Assembly: GCF_027019125.1 (NCBI RefSeq)
Contig: NZ_JALUXE010000033.1
Location: 1 to 64,000, forward strand
DNA length: 64,000 nt
Reading direction: 5' to 3'
Origin: Roseovarius sp.
GTDB taxonomy: Bacteria > Pseudomonadota > Alphaproteobacteria > Rhodobacterales > Rhodobacteraceae
Positions 34,719 through 43,737 of this stretch are shown here, one piece after another. The notes beneath the pieces are model-generated. The model saw only the letters and a program-made list of their open reading frames with translations. It made no database searches and had not been told where the DNA came from. The translations under genes were made by a program, and so were the position numbers. Numbering within the stretch: position 1 is the stretch's first letter; each line of letters begins with the position of its first letter.

Positions 34719-36686
34719 GTGACGGGGCAGATACGTCAGGAATTGCGGGACGGGGTGGCGGTGCTGCTGCTGGATCGTCCCGTGGCCAATGCGCTGTCCC
34801 CTGACTTGCGCGCAGAGCTTGCGGGCGCGTTGGATGGCGCGGCCACGGCAGACGAGGTGCGCGCCGTGGTCCTTGCGGGATCAGGCGCCGGGTTTTCCTC
34901 TGGTGTCGATCTCACGGAATATGACGGCCCGCTGGCAGAGCCGTGGATTGACACGCTCTGCACGCGGATCGAGGAATTTGCCAAGCCGGTGGTCACTGCA
35001 CTGCACGGTGCGACCTTTGGGGCCGGTCTGGCGCTGGCCCTCGCATCGCATGCCCGTGTTGTGCAGGCCGAGGCGCGACTGGCCTGCCCTGAAATCACGC
35101 TTGGCATGGTGCCGGGTGGCGGCGTGACGCAACGCTTGCCGCGCCTTCTGGGGGCGCAGGTGGCGCTGGAAATTCTGTTGACGGGGCAGACCCTGCGCGC
35201 CTCCGATCCGCGACTGCGCCGTCTCTTTTCCCAGATCACGACGGATGATCCCCTGCCCGCCGCGGTCGATCTGGCCCGCAAGATGGCGGATCAGGGCCAA
35301 TGGCGCCGCAGCCAGGACGCCACGCGCGGTCTGTCTGATCCGGCGGGCTATCAGCGCGCCATCGCCGCCGTCGCCGAGCGGCTCAAGGGACAGAGCGGCG
35401 CGGCGTCCGACATAGTGCGTGCGGTCGAGGCCGCGCAGCTTTTGCCGTTCCCGCAGGGGCTGGCCTTTGAGGCGACGCTGTTTGACGATCGGTTGCGCAG
35501 CCCAGAGGCGCGCGCGCAGCGGCACATTTACGCCGCCGAGCGCCGGGCCTCGGGCATGCCCGAACGCGCGCAGTCCCCGACGCGTGACATGACCCGAATC
35601 GCGCTTGCCGGGACGCGGCTTGGGGATGTGGCGCTGCTGCTCATGGAGGGCGGCAAGGAGGTGCGCAGCGATGCACCAGACCTGCCCGCCAGCGTGTCGC
35701 GCGCGCTCGACGGGCTCGTTACCCAAGGCAAGATCGAAGCCGCCACCAAAAGCGCCTATCTTGCGCGGCTGCAAAGTGGCACGGGCCCCGCTGATCTGGC
35801 GCTCTGCACGCGCGGCTCAGAGGCCGCGAATGTAGCGCTCAGCCTGCCGCTCGACGATGGGCGCGGTCTGGCAGGTGCGGCTCTGGGTTTCCGGCTCTAC
35901 CGGCCTGCGCAGAGCGTGCGGCTGGCAGAAGTCGCCGTATCCGAGGCCGCCGATGCCGGAACGGTCGCCAGCCTCGCGCGGCTCTGCACCGGGCTGGGCG
36001 TGACCATGGTGCGCGCGGCGCAGCCTGCGGCGGGGCCGGGGCTGGGGCATGTCCTGATGGGCGCGGTTGCCCTGGCCGGGCTGGAACTGGTGCGCCGGGG
36101 CGTGACACCGCAGCGGGTGGACCAGGCGGCGCAGCGGCTCGGGTTTCGGGCGGGGCCGTTTCTCATGATGGATGTCGAAGGTTTGCCGGTGGTGGCAGCA
36201 CGGCTGCGTGCGGTGGCCGAATGGCTGGGATGCCCGTCCCCCGGCGCGGATGATCCGCTGGCCGAACGGCTGGCCAAGGGGGCGGTCGGGCGCGCGGTCG
36301 GCCGCGGGTTTTATGATCACCCGAGTGAGGGGCCACGCCCGTCAAAGAGCATGGCGGGACCGGGACGCGATCCGTCCGAGGTGCTGGGCGCCGTGCTGCC
36401 ACGGCACGCGCTGCACGCGGCCCTTGTGGGGGCGGCGATGCGGCTCTTGGCCCGCGGCGCGGTGCAGCGCGCCTCGGATCTCGACGTGCTGATGGTGCGC
36501 GGCTATGGTTATGAGCGCAAGCAGGGCGGGCCGCTCTTTGCCGCCGATCAGCGCGGGATGCTGGCCATCTTGCAGGATTTCAAGGCGCTTGCCGCGTTGG
36601 GCAGCCCGCTCTGGGAGGTGCCGCCAATGCTGCGCGAGATGGTCAAGAATGGCGAGGGATTCTTTGGTCGGCGGGCCGATACCTGA
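34719..36686 (+). CDS. FadB-like fused enoyl-CoA hydratase/3-hydroxyacyl-CoA dehydrogenase with lost catalytic residues, 655 aa
   Basis: The domain order is that of FadB/FadJ: crotonase domain, NAD-binding domain, two C-terminal helical 3-hydroxyacyl-CoA dehydrogenase domains. Key residues are missing. The first hydratase glutamate is Ala (FGAGLALALA, codon GCG at 35031-35033), though the second is kept (CPEITLG). The Rossmann GxGxxG is degenerate (ALAGTRLGDVALLL). The dehydrogenase histidine is Arg (GFRLYRPAQ, codon at 35892-35894). The frame is intact over 1.9 kb. The GTG at 34719 is preferred; a TTG at 34686 is also possible. It is probably a pseudoenzyme or one with altered chemistry. Confidence 0.8.
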   Translation: MTGQIRQELRDGVAVLLLDRPVANALSPDLRAELAGALDGAATADEVRAVVLAGSGAGFSSGVDLTEYDGPLAEPWIDTLCTRIEEFAKPVVTALHGATFGAGLALALASHARVVQAEARLACPEITLGMVPGGGVTQRLPRLLGAQVALEILLTGQTLRASDPRLRRLFSQITTDDPLPAAVDLARKMADQGQWRRSQDATRGLSDPAGYQRAIAAVAERLKGQSGAASDIVRAVEAAQLLPFPQGLAFEATLFDDRLRSPEARAQRHIYAAERRASGMPERAQSPTRDMTRIALAGTRLGDVALLLMEGGKEVRSDAPDLPASVSRALDGLVTQGKIEAATKSAYLARLQSGTGPADLALCTRGSEAANVALSLPLDDGRGLAGAALGFRLYRPAQSVRLAEVAVSEAADAGTVASLARLCTGLGVTMVRAAQPAAGPGLGHVLMGAVALAGLELVRRGVTPQRVDQAAQRLGFRAGPFLMMDVEGLPVVAARLRAVAEWLGCPSPGADDPLAERLAKGAVGRAVGRGFYDHPSEGPRPSKSMAGPGRDPSEVLGAVLPRHALHAALVGAAMRLLARGAVQRASDLDVLMVRGYGYERKQGGPLFAADQRGMLAILQDFKALAALGSPLWEVPPMLREMVKNGEGFFGRRADT

Positions 36687-36691
36687 AGCGC

Positions 36692-36907
36692 TCAGCCGAG
36701 CAGGATGCCCACGACGACCATCATCAGCCCGATCACCGACAGAAACAGCGCGCCGGTGTTGAGCGGCACGATCCTTTGCACCGCTGCCCGCAATTCCGCA
36801 TCCGACAACCCGGCCTTGCGCGCGCGCCAGACCTTGACGATGCACCAGATCAAGGTGGCCAGACCCGCCAGCGACAGGGCGGCCCCAGACCAGATCATAT
36901 ACTCCAT
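36692..36907 (-). CDS. Small two-helix inner-membrane protein, 71 aa
   Basis: Two hydrophobic segments ([19 protein letters not shown] and [18 protein letters not shown]) separated by a basic, polar loop ([20 protein letters not shown]). The ATG at 36907 follows GGGGAGG. It ends 5 bases past the convergent FadB-like gene. Typical of conserved alphaproteobacterial membrane proteins of unknown function. Confidence 0.72.
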   Translation of the reverse strand: MEYMIWSGAALSLAGLATLIWCIVKVWRARKAGLSDAELRAAVQRIVPLNTGALFLSVIGLMMVVVGILLG

Positions 36908-37041
36908 TGCCACCTCCCCGGCCGGTTATCGCCCCGGCGCTAGAGCAATTTTTCCACCATTGCAAGCCGCGCCGCAGATGTCCCTTGCACCCTATCCGGC
37001 GGGGCGCTAGTCAGAAACCCCAACCGACCGGAGATCAGGCC

Positions 37042-37302
37042 ATGGACGATATGAATTCCGACAGCAACTACCGCGTTACCGCCGATGAGTTGCGCCAGTT
37101 CATCGAACGGTTCGAGCGGCTCGAGGCCGAGAAGAAGGACATTGCCGACCAGCAAAAGGAAGTGATGGCCGAGGCCAAGGGGCGCGGCTATGACACCAAG
37201 GTCATGCGCAAGGTGATCGCGCTGCGCAAGCGCGACAAGGATGACATCGCCGAAGAAGAGGCGGTTCTCGAAATGTACAAGGAAGCCCTGGGCATGATGT
37301 AA
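37042..37302 (+). CDS. gapR: GapR-family nucleoid-associated protein (DUF2312), 86 aa
   Basis: The sequence ([20 protein letters not shown], then [20 protein letters not shown]) is the DUF2312 family to which Caulobacter GapR belongs. GapR is a small, helical, DNA-encircling protein that binds overtwisted AT-rich DNA ahead of replication and transcription. The length matches (about 90). It is monocistronic, with its own terminator at 37330, and is a near-universal alphaproteobacterial gene. Confidence 0.9.
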   Translation: MDDMNSDSNYRVTADELRQFIERFERLEAEKKDIADQQKEVMAEAKGRGYDTKVMRKVIALRKRDKDDIAEEEAVLEMYKEALGMM

Positions 37303-37329
37303 CCGCGCCCTCGCGCACGGATTTCAGCA

Positions 37330-37356
37330 AGGCGCGCCAGTCTGGCGCGCCTTTTT
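37330..37356 (+). terminator. Rho-independent terminator of gapR
   Basis: AGGCGCGCCA (37330-37339) pairs with TGGCGCGCCT (37343-37352) around a 3-base loop and is followed by T residues to 37356. Perfect 10-bp stem plus U tract, 28 bases past the gapR stop. Confidence 0.9.
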
Positions 37357-37481
37357 CTTTGTGCCATGGCCCGGCAGCGGACATGGGGCAACCTTTCGGT
37401 GCGGGTATCACCCAAGACCCGCAGCATCATCGACTTGCCCCGCCGTCACAGGCAATTTGCACCTCAATGCAACACTGACAT
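37357..37481 (+). promoter_or_regulatory. Promoter region of the cat/ben operon with a small inverted repeat
   Basis: TTGCA-CCTCAA-TGCAA (37457-37472) is an inverted repeat with the T-N11-A spacing of LysR-type operators, just upstream of the muconate cycloisomerase start. BenM/CatM-type regulators bind such sites. The LysR at 24584 is the only candidate regulator in the window. Confidence 0.4.
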
Positions 37482-38642
37482 GTGGTGAACGCCGTGACCA
37501 AGATCGACCAGATCGAAACGATGATCCTCGATATTCCGACCATCCGGGGCCATGTCCTGTCGATGGCGACGATGCGGGTCCAGACCGCCGTTCTGGTGCG
37601 CATACGGTTCTCGGACGGGTCCGAGGGGATTGGCGAGGGCACCACCATCGGCGGGCTGACCTATGGCCCCGAGAGCCCCGAGAGCATCCAATCCGCGATC
37701 GACACCTATATCGCCCCTGCCCTTCTGGGGCGCGCGGCGGATGATGTGAACGGCGCGCTGCAGCTCATCGACCATCTGGTCAAGGGCAACCGCATTGCCA
37801 AGGCCGCGGTGGAAATCGCGCTTTGGGATGGGTTGGCGCGGCGTCTGGGCGTGTCGGTGGCACAGCTTTTCGGCGGCGGCGTGCATGCGCGGCTGCCGGT
37901 GGCCTGGACGCTCGCCTCTGGCAATTCCGATACGGATATTGCCGAGGCGCAAGAGATGATCGCGACCCGCCGCCACAATATCTTCAAGCTCAAGATCGGC
38001 AAACGCTCGGTGGCCGAGGATGTGGCTCATGTTGCGCGGATCAAGTCCGCGCTGGGCGATGCCGCCAGCATCCGCGTCGATGTCAATCAGGCCTGGTCGC
38101 TTCAGGATGCGCGGTGGGGGCTCAGGGGCCTTCAGGATGTGGGCTGCGAGTTGGTCGAACAGCCGGTGCGCGCGCGCTATCTCAATGCGCTGCGGGAATT
38201 GACGCGGGACCACGAGATCGCCGTGATGGCCGATGAGGCGCTGAACGGCCCAGAGGATGCCGTGAGCATCGTGGCCAAGAATGCCGCAGACGTGTTCGCC
38301 GTCAAGGTCGCGCAATCGGGCGGGATCAAGCGCGCGTCCGAAGTGGTGGCGATCGGGCAGGCGGCGGGTCTGGGTCTCTATGCCGGCACGATGCTGGAAA
38401 CCGGGCTTGGAACCGCCGCTGCTCTGCAACTCTTTGCCGGGGTTGAGGAATTGCGTTGGGGCTCCGAGCTCTTTGGCCCTCTCCTCTTGACCGAGGACAT
38501 TCTGGCCACCCCGATCCGCTATGCCGATTTCACCGTCGAGGTGCCGCAGGGCGCGGGCATTGGCGTGGCGCTCGACCACGACAAGGTCGAGTTTTTCCGC
38601 CGCGACCGTACGCGGAGCCTGAAAACCGTGGCCGGTGAGTAA
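37482..38642 (+). CDS. catB: Muconate cycloisomerase (mandelate racemase/MLE enolase superfamily), 386 aa
   Basis: Enolase-superfamily fold: the KxK catalytic motif is FKLKIG, and metal ligands are Asp in RVDVNQAW, Glu in ELVEQPV and Asp in VMADEAL. The second acid/base Lys is in [10 protein letters not shown] and the Glu in MLETGLG. This set is the MLE subgroup pattern. It converts cis,cis-muconate to muconolactone. The first GTG (37482) is taken; GTG codons at 37485 and 37493 are possible. It precedes benABCD on the same strand, 40 bases away, which supports catechol ortho cleavage. The usual CatC isomerase is not in the window. Confidence 0.88.
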   Translation: MVNAVTKIDQIETMILDIPTIRGHVLSMATMRVQTAVLVRIRFSDGSEGIGEGTTIGGLTYGPESPESIQSAIDTYIAPALLGRAADDVNGALQLIDHLVKGNRIAKAAVEIALWDGLARRLGVSVAQLFGGGVHARLPVAWTLASGNSDTDIAEAQEMIATRRHNIFKLKIGKRSVAEDVAHVARIKSALGDAASIRVDVNQAWSLQDARWGLRGLQDVGCELVEQPVRARYLNALRELTRDHEIAVMADEALNGPEDAVSIVAKNAADVFAVKVAQSGGIKRASEVVAIGQAAGLGLYAGTMLETGLGTAAALQLFAGVEELRWGSELFGPLLLTEDILATPIRYADFTVEVPQGAGIGVALDHDKVEFFRRDRTRSLKTVAGE

Positions 38643-38682
38643 CCGGCCCAAGACCCAAGACTTTTCCGGAGGAGGAAAGACG

Positions 38683-40071
38683 ATGTTTACCCAATCCAAT
38701 CTCGACGAACTGGAAGGCCGTCTCGACGGTATCGTGCAAGAAGATGCCGAGGCGGGGATTTTCCGTGCGCGGCGTGACATGTTCACCGATGAGGAACTGT
38801 TCGAGCTTGAGATCAAGCACATCTTCGAGGGTAACTGGATCTACATGGCGCATGAAAGCCAGATCCCCAATCCCGGCGATTACTTTACCCTGACCATGGG
38901 GCGCACGCCGGTGGTGATCACCCGCGACAAGGACGGCAATCTGAACGCATTGGTCAATGCCTGCTCGCATCGCGGCGCACAGCTCTGCCGCTTCAAGCGC
39001 CGCAATCAAAAGACCTTTACCTGCCCCTTCCACGGCTGGACCTTTTCCAACACCGGCAAGCTTCTCAAGGTCAAGGATCCCAATGGCGCAGGCTACCCCG
39101 AGCAGTTCAACAAGGATGGCAGCCACGATCTGACCAAGGTGGCGCGGTTCGAGAATTACCGCGGCTTTCTCTTTGGCTCGCTGAATGCCGACGTCGCCCC
39201 TCTCGAAGAGTATCTGGGCGAGGCGCGCAAGATGATCGACATGATCGTCGATCAATCCGACGAGGGGCTCGAGGTGCTGCGCGGCTCGTCCACCTATACC
39301 TTTGACGGCAACTGGAAATTGCAGGCCGAGAATGGCGCTGATGGCTATCACGTCTCGGCGGTGCATTGGAACTATGTCGCCACCACATCGCACCGCACGG
39401 CGGATGGCAAGGAAGACAAGATCAAGGCGACCGATGCCAGCAAATGGGCCAAGCAGAAGGGCGGGTTCCATTCCTATGTGAATGGTCACCTGCTGCTCTG
39501 GACCGCGTGGTCGGACCCGACCAACCGCCCCAACTATCCGCGCCTTGCGGAATGGACCGAGAAATACGGAGCGACCAAGGCCGAATGGATGGTGGGTGTG
39601 CTGCGCAATCTCTGCCTCTATCCCAACGTGTTCCTGATGGATCAGTTCAGCAGCCAGATCCGGGTGTTCCGCCCCGTGAGCGTGGATAAGACCGAGGTCA
39701 CGATCTATTGCATCGCGCCCAAGGGCGAAGCCCAAGAGGCCCGCTCGCGCCGCATTCGTCAGTACGAGGATTTCTTCAACGCCTCCGGCATGGCCACGCC
39801 TGACGATACCGAGGAATTCCGCGCCACGCAGCGCGGCTATGCCGGGGCCGCCCATGCCAAGTGGAATGACATCTGCCGGGGCGCGACCCAGTGGATCCAC
39901 GGCCCGGACGAGGATGCCAAGGCGCTTGGCGTGAACCCGATCCTGTCGGGGGCCCGCACCGAGGACGAGGGTCTCTTTGTGATCCAGCACAAGCAGTGGT
40001 CCGAGCGGATGGCGCAGGCCATCGCCAAGGAACGCGCCACCGCATCCGACGCCCAGGTCGCGGCTGAGTGA
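38683..40071 (+). CDS. benA: Benzoate 1,2-dioxygenase, large (alpha) subunit, 462 aa
   Basis: A Rieske non-heme oxygenase. The Rieske motif CSHRGAQLC, then TCPFHGW (CxH-x17-CxxH type) lies at about residues 100-125. The mononuclear iron region reads [16 protein letters not shown] with both histidines and the linking Asp. Length and full-length pattern match BenA/XylX. The start at 38683 follows GGAGGAGG. With BenB and BenC it makes benzoate cis-1,2-dihydrodiol using NADH. Confidence 0.93.
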   Translation: MFTQSNLDELEGRLDGIVQEDAEAGIFRARRDMFTDEELFELEIKHIFEGNWIYMAHESQIPNPGDYFTLTMGRTPVVITRDKDGNLNALVNACSHRGAQLCRFKRRNQKTFTCPFHGWTFSNTGKLLKVKDPNGAGYPEQFNKDGSHDLTKVARFENYRGFLFGSLNADVAPLEEYLGEARKMIDMIVDQSDEGLEVLRGSSTYTFDGNWKLQAENGADGYHVSAVHWNYVATTSHRTADGKEDKIKATDASKWAKQKGGFHSYVNGHLLLWTAWSDPTNRPNYPRLAEWTEKYGATKAEWMVGVLRNLCLYPNVFLMDQFSSQIRVFRPVSVDKTEVTIYCIAPKGEAQEARSRRIRQYEDFFNASGMATPDDTEEFRATQRGYAGAAHAKWNDICRGATQWIHGPDEDAKALGVNPILSGARTEDEGLFVIQHKQWSERMAQAIAKERATASDAQVAAE

Positions 40072-40083
40072 GGAGGAGAGACC

Positions 40084-40611
40084 ATGACAACCGCAACACT
40101 TGACCGCCAGAGCACCGAGGCCACCATGACCTACGAGGAAATCCAAGCCTTTCTCTATGCCGAGGCCCGCGCGCTCGATGATCGGGACTGGGACAATTGG
40201 CTGACCTTCTATCACCCGGATTGCCCGTTCTGGATGCCGGCGTGGGATGACGAGGATCAACTGACCGAGGATCCGCAAAACGAGATGTCCCTGATCTATT
40301 ATCCCGACCGCTCGGGCATCGAGGATCGCGTGTTCCGCATCCAGACGGATCGCTCTTCGGCCACGTCCCTGCCAGAACCGCGCACCAATCATTACCTTGC
40401 CAATATCGAAGTGCTGAGCCGCGAGGCAGGCAAGATCACGCTGCGCTTCAACTGGCACACGCTGACCTATCGCTATGGCAAGACCGACCAGCACTGGGGC
40501 ACCTCGTTCTACACGCTTGATGTGACGGGGAAAAAGCCGCTGATCACCGACAAGAAGGTCGTGCTCAAGAATGACCAGATCCACCATGTGATCGACGTCT
40601 ATCACATCTGA
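40084..40611 (+). CDS. benB: Benzoate 1,2-dioxygenase, small (beta) subunit, 175 aa
   Basis: Ring-hydroxylating dioxygenase beta subunit, cystatin-like fold: EIQAFLYAEARALDDRDWDN at the N-terminus is typical, then a strand-rich body. It lies 12 bases after benA with GAGGAGAG before the ATG at 40084; a later ATG at 40126 is less likely. The subunit supports structure and substrate specificity of the hexameric oxygenase. Confidence 0.92.
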   Translation: MTTATLDRQSTEATMTYEEIQAFLYAEARALDDRDWDNWLTFYHPDCPFWMPAWDDEDQLTEDPQNEMSLIYYPDRSGIEDRVFRIQTDRSSATSLPEPRTNHYLANIEVLSREAGKITLRFNWHTLTYRYGKTDQHWGTSFYTLDVTGKKPLITDKKVVLKNDQIHHVIDVYHI

Positions 40612-40666
40612 GACCAGGACCGGCGCGTGCCCGAGGGCGCGCGCCAGCAGAGGGGAGGAGCCCGCC

Positions 40667-41689
40667 ATGACCAGCTACAACATCGCCCTGAATTTCGAGG
40701 ATGGCGTGACCCGTGTCATCCAGTGCGAGGATGACGAGAAAGTCACCGAAGCCGCCTTTCGGCAAAAGATCAACATTCCGATGGATTGCCGCGACGGGGT
40801 GTGTGGCACCTGCAAATGCTTTGCCGAAAAGGGCAAGTATGAGCTGGAATTCTACCTCGACGAGGCGATGACCGAGGACGAAGCGGCAGAGGGCTACGTG
40901 CTGACCTGCCAGATGATGCCGCAGAGCGATTGCGTGGTCCGCGTGCCGGCCTCCTCTGCCGTGTGCAAGACCGCACCCGAGGCGATCAGCGCCGAAGTTT
41001 TGGGCGTGGACCGCCTGTCCGAGACCTCCTTTGGTCTGCGGGTCAAGCTGGCCAAGCCGATGGGGTTCCTGCCCGGTCAATATGTGAATGTGAGCGTGCC
41101 CGGAACAGAGGCGCACCGCTCGTATTCCTTCTCCTCTGCCCCCGGCGCGGAGGAGGCCACATTCCTCATCCGCAACATTCCGGGCGGGGTCATGAGCCGC
41201 TATCTGGGCGAGCGGGCCACCCCCGGCGATGCCGTCACGCTGACGGGGCCGATGGGTGCCTTCTACCTGCGGCCCATCACGCGGCCGCAACTGTGGCTGG
41301 CGGGCGGCACGGGTCTTGCCCCGTTCCTCTCGATGCTGGAGCAGGTGGCCGTGCAGGGCTCGGATCAGCCGATCACGCTCTACTATGCCGTGACCCGCGC
41401 CGCCGATCTGGTAGAGCTGGACCGGGTGACGGCACTGGCCGAGGCGATTGGTAATGTGACTGTCATCACCGTTCTGGCCGATCAGAACGAGGCGCATGAT
41501 CGCAAGGGCTTTGTCACCGATCATGTGACGGCCGAGGATCTCAACGACGGCGATTGCGATGTCTACCTTTGCGGCCCGCCCCCGATGGTGGACGCGGTGC
41601 GCGCGCATTTCGCGCAACTGGGCGTAACCCCCGCCGCGTTCCATTTCGAGAAGTTCAACCCGACCGAGACAGAGGCAGCGGCCGCATGA
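40667..41689 (+). CDS. benC: Benzoate dioxygenase electron-transfer reductase, 340 aa
   Basis: Plant-type [2Fe-2S] ferredoxin at the N-terminus (CRDGVCGTCKCFAEKG, with the fourth Cys in VLTCQMM), followed by an FAD/NAD(P)-binding ferredoxin-reductase module. RSYSFSSAP is the flavin-binding motif, and GGTGLAPFLSML and CDVYLCGPPPMV bind NAD. It transfers electrons from NADH to the BenAB oxygenase. Its stop overlaps the benD start by 4 bases. Confidence 0.93.
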   Translation: MTSYNIALNFEDGVTRVIQCEDDEKVTEAAFRQKINIPMDCRDGVCGTCKCFAEKGKYELEFYLDEAMTEDEAAEGYVLTCQMMPQSDCVVRVPASSAVCKTAPEAISAEVLGVDRLSETSFGLRVKLAKPMGFLPGQYVNVSVPGTEAHRSYSFSSAPGAEEATFLIRNIPGGVMSRYLGERATPGDAVTLTGPMGAFYLRPITRPQLWLAGGTGLAPFLSMLEQVAVQGSDQPITLYYAVTRAADLVELDRVTALAEAIGNVTVITVLADQNEAHDRKGFVTDHVTAEDLNDGDCDVYLCGPPPMVDAVRAHFAQLGVTPAAFHFEKFNPTETEAAAA

Positions 41690-42465
41690 CACCGCGTTTC
41701 ACAGGCAAGGTGATGGTCGTGACCGGCGCCGCCCAGGGGATCGGGCGCCGGGTGGCCGAACGCGCCGCCGCCGAGGGGGCAAAGGTGCTGGTCGTGGACC
41801 GCTCCGAGCAGCGCGAGGCGGTGGTCGCGGCGATCCGTGACGCAGGCGGCGAGGCCCAGGCGCTCAACGTCGATCTGGAAACATGGGACGGCTGCGACGC
41901 GGCCATCGCAACGGCGGTCAAGACCTGGGGTCGGATCGACATTCTGATCAACAACGTGGGCGGCACGATCTGGGCCAAACCCTATGAGCATTACGCGCCC
42001 CATGAGATTGACGCCGAGGTGCGCCGCTCTCTCTTTCCGACGCTCTATTGTTGCCGGGCCGCGATCGAGCGGATGTTGCCGCAAGGCGCGGGCGTGATCG
42101 TCAATGTCTCGTCCATTGCCACGCGCGGCCTCAACCGCGTGCCCTATGCGGCGGCCAAGGGCGGGGTGAATGCGATCACGGCGAGCCTCGCCTGGGAAGT
42201 GGCCGAACGCGGTATCCGCGTCGTGGCCACCGCACCGGGGGGCACGGAGGCGCCGCCGCGCGTGGTGCCGCGCAACCCCAATGCGGCGGAGGAACAGCGC
42301 GCCGACTGGTATCAGACCATCGTCGATCAGACGATCCAGTCCAGCCTGATGAAACGCTACGGAACACTCGACGAACAGGCAGGGCCCATCCTGTTCCTGG
42401 CGTCGGATGAGGCCTCTTACATCACCGGCGTTACCGTGCCGGTGGGCGGGGGCGATCTTGGATAG
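41686..42465 (+). CDS. benD: Benzoate cis-diol dehydrogenase (short-chain dehydrogenase), 259 aa
   Basis: SDR fold: NAD-binding TGAAQGIGRRVAERA, the NNVGGTIW segment, catalytic Ser in NVSSIAT and Tyr/Lys in YAAAKGGV. It oxidises and decarboxylates cis-1,2-dihydroxy-cyclohexadiene carboxylate to catechol. The start at 41686 is 4 bases inside benC, consistent with coupling. Final enzyme of the benABCD set. Confidence 0.9.
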   Translation: MTPRFTGKVMVVTGAAQGIGRRVAERAAAEGAKVLVVDRSEQREAVVAAIRDAGGEAQALNVDLETWDGCDAAIATAVKTWGRIDILINNVGGTIWAKPYEHYAPHEIDAEVRRSLFPTLYCCRAAIERMLPQGAGVIVNVSSIATRGLNRVPYAAAKGGVNAITASLAWEVAERGIRVVATAPGGTEAPPRVVPRNPNAAEEQRADWYQTIVDQTIQSSLMKRYGTLDEQAGPILFLASDEASYITGVTVPVGGGDLG

Positions 42466-42507
42466 ACCCTGAGGAGGGGTCTGAACACCAACTGGAGGAA
42501 CTACCCT

Positions 42508-43683
42508 ATGAAACGCGCATTTCTGGCGGCCCTCGGGCTCGCCACTGGCCTCGCTGTGCCTGCAACAGCCCAAGACATCAAGGTCGGGCTTCTCTTGCCC
42601 TTCTCCGGCGTCTATGCCGCCCTCGGCAATGACATCGAGGCCGGGTTTACCACCGCGCTTGAACAATTCGGCGGCGAAACCCCGGCCACATTCGAGATTG
42701 TCCGCGAGGACACCGAGGTCAAGCCGCCCGTGGCCCTGGCCAAGGCCAAGAAGCTGATCTTGCAGGACAAGGTCGATGTGATCTCGGGCATCGTCAGCTC
42801 TGGCGTGCTGGGTGCTGTGCGCGACATGGTGCATGGCGCAGGCGTGCCGCTGATCGTGGCCAATGCCGGCAATGACGAGGCGACGGGCGAGGCCTGTTCG
42901 CCCTATATCACGCGCATGTCCTTTTCCAACGGGCAGGTCAACCGCCCGATGGGGCAATGGATGTATGATCAGGGCATCCGCAAGGTCTATACGCTGGCCC
43001 CCGATTATGCCGCCGGACGGCAGATGATTGACGGCTTTGTCCAGACCTTCACCGCCGCGGGCGGCGAGATTGTCGGGCAGGATTTCACCCCCTTCCAGAA
43101 GACACAGGATTTCGGCCCCTACCTGGCACAGGCCAAGTCGAGCGGCGCCGAGGCGGTGTTCGTGTTCTACGCGGGTGGCGAGGCGATTTCCTTTGTCAAA
43201 CAATATGACAGCTTTGGCCTCAAGGCCGAGTTGCCGCTCTATGGTTCGGGCTTTCTCACCTCATCGCTCTATGTCAACGCCGAAGGTCCGGCGGCAGAGG
43301 GCGTGATCACCGCGCTGCATTACGTGCCCACGCTCGACAATCCCGCGAACGTGCAATTCGTCGAGGCGTTCAAGGCCAAGACGGGCCGCGTGCCGTCGGA
43401 ATTCGCGGTGCATGGCTATGACGCCGGTCGCGCGCTGATCGAGGCGGTCAAGGCCGGGGCCACGGACCGCGAGAGCCTTGCCAATGCCCTGCGGCAGGTC
43501 AGGTTCGACGGACCGCGCGGCGCGCTCTCGATTGATCCTGCAACCAACAACATCGTGCAGCCGATCTATGTCTACGAGACCGTCGCAGGCGACGACGGCC
43601 TCACGCAAAAGGTGCTGGCCGCCCTGCCCGCCGAGGCCGATCCGGTCAATGGCTGCGAGATGGCCACACCCGTCAGCAACTAA
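42508..43683 (+). CDS. Branched-chain-type ABC transporter substrate-binding protein, 391 aa
   Basis: A clear signal peptide (MKRAFLAALGLATGLAVPATA, cleavage before QDIKVG) and the Peripla_BP_6 fold: IKVGLLLPFSGVYAALG, then a receptor body. It lies 42 bases after benD and begins a five-gene ABC importer. In this position it is likely to bind benzoate, hydroxybenzoate or another aromatic acid rather than an amino acid, since HBA-type LivK proteins are common in aromatic clusters. Confidence 0.9.
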   Translation: MKRAFLAALGLATGLAVPATAQDIKVGLLLPFSGVYAALGNDIEAGFTTALEQFGGETPATFEIVREDTEVKPPVALAKAKKLILQDKVDVISGIVSSGVLGAVRDMVHGAGVPLIVANAGNDEATGEACSPYITRMSFSNGQVNRPMGQWMYDQGIRKVYTLAPDYAAGRQMIDGFVQTFTAAGGEIVGQDFTPFQKTQDFGPYLAQAKSSGAEAVFVFYAGGEAISFVKQYDSFGLKAELPLYGSGFLTSSLYVNAEGPAAEGVITALHYVPTLDNPANVQFVEAFKAKTGRVPSEFAVHGYDAGRALIEAVKAGATDRESLANALRQVRFDGPRGALSIDPATNNIVQPIYVYETVAGDDGLTQKVLAALPAEADPVNGCEMATPVSN

Positions 43684-43690
43684 AAGCCAA

Positions 43691-43716
43691 GGCCCGGCCA
43701 TATCCTTGGCCGGGCC
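43691..43716 (+). promoter_or_regulatory. Strong intercistronic hairpin after the binding-protein gene
   Basis: GGCCCGGCCA (43691-43700) and TGGCCGGGCC (43707-43716) form a perfect 10-bp stem with a 6-base loop, 7 bases past the binding-protein stop and without a U tract. It has the same position and design as the hairpin at 9274-9304 in the other importer, so it probably stabilises or attenuates the mRNA to favour binding-protein output. Confidence 0.65.
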
Positions 43717-43737
43717 CATTCGGGAGGAGGTTCCGCA

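Noticed and set aside
38530..40668. Very long open frame on the minus strand opposite benA and benB (712 codons)
   Set aside because: Antisense shadow of high-GC coding sequence; composition is unlike a protein (rich in Arg, His, Gly, Ala with no recognisable fold), and benA/benB on the other strand are unambiguous.
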